NCBI GenBank assembly: GCA_024464205.1
Contig: JANHAI010000077.1
Span: 1-5,464, forward strand
DNA from: Candidatus Methanomethylicia archaeon
Lineage (GTDB): Archaea > Thermoproteota > Methanomethylicia > Methanomethylicales > Methanomethylicaceae
Length of the DNA: 5,464 bases
Direction of reading: 5' to 3'
How positions within the stretch are numbered: the first letter of the stretch is position 1; each line of letters starts with the position of its first letter. A program made the translations under genes and the position numbers. A model generated the notes under the pieces. It did no database searches and was not told where the DNA came from. It worked only from the letters and a program-made list of their open reading frames with translations. Below are positions 5,398-5,464 of this stretch, piece by piece.

Positions 5398-5464
5398 GCC
5401 GAGGTGGCTGAGTGGTTAAGGCGCCGGCCTCGAGATCTTAACTCAAGGGACAGGCAAGCCGGTT
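5398..5464 (+). tRNA. tRNA-Ser(CGA), 5' part, intron-containing, cut by window end
   Basis: The acceptor strand GCCGAGG (5398-5404) is followed by TG and a D-arm GCTGAGTGGTTAAGGC (5407-5422) of the class II (Ser/Leu) type. Base 26 is G5423. The anticodon stem CCGGC (5424-5428) pairs with GCCGG (5458-5462). After removing 22 bases, the anticodon loop is CTCGAGA, a normal seven-base loop with T33, anticodon CGA and G37, so it reads serine codon UCG. The variable arm, T-arm and 3' acceptor strand lie outside the window. Without splicing the anticodon arm cannot form, so the intron call and the tRNA identity support each other. The product is a predicted substrate of the splicing endonuclease and of RtcB encoded nearby. 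Confidence 0.88.
5435..5456 (+). other. Archaeal tRNA intron (22 bases) at canonical position 37/38
   Basis: Bases 5429-5432 face 5451-5454 as a four-position central helix (C-G, T-G wobble, C/A mismatch, G-C). It is flanked by three-base bulges AGA (5433-5435) and CAA (5455-5457). The inner helix is 5436-5439 with 5447-5450, closed by a seven-base loop. Cutting each bulge after its second base releases 5435-5456 and leaves a seven-base anticodon loop. This matches the bulge-helix-bulge recognised by archaeal splicing endonuclease, apart from the one mismatch. Confidence 0.75.

Overview
This window looks like a piece of an archaeal chromosome. The evidence is a class II tRNA gene interrupted by a short intron that folds as a bulge-helix-bulge, TATA-box (box A) promoters about 27 bases upstream of predicted transcript starts, and an RtcB/archease RNA-ligation pair with archaeal-type sequence. 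Arginine AGG and isoleucine ATA codons are frequent, and several genes have G-rich Shine-Dalgarno-like leaders. I infer a member of the TACK/Thermoproteota side of the Archaea, but the window does not settle the lineage.

Left part, + strand (1-2529): the C-terminal 301 residues of valyl-tRNA synthetase, then a DUF47/PhoU-like protein starting 2 bases after the valS stop, then a PiT-family inorganic ion (probably phosphate) permease. DUF47 plus PiT is a known pairing in which the PhoU-like protein is thought to serve or control the permease. The permease lacks a conventional start codon at the position its first membrane helix needs. It is in frame with the DUF47 gene, and a single TAG is the only stop between them. 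It also lacks the conserved aspartates of both PiT signature motifs.

Middle and right part, - strand (2559-5275): archease, then rtcB (the 3'-phosphate/5'-OH RNA ligase that joins tRNA exons in archaea), then a glyoxalase-II-like metallo-beta-lactamase-fold hydrolase 25 bases after rtcB. Archease activates RtcB by promoting its guanylylation. rtcB has its own strong TATA box and a possible structured leader. The + and - strand genes converge on a 29-base gap that holds a stem-loop.

Right edge, + strand (5398-5464): the first part of tRNA-Ser(CGA), divergent from archease and cut by the window end just after the anticodon stem. It carries a predicted 22-base intron at the canonical 37/38 site. 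The exon-joining machinery therefore sits beside one of its own likely substrates. No CRISPR array, insertion sequence, intein, rRNA or integration site was seen, and no stretch longer than 300 bases lacks a gene.
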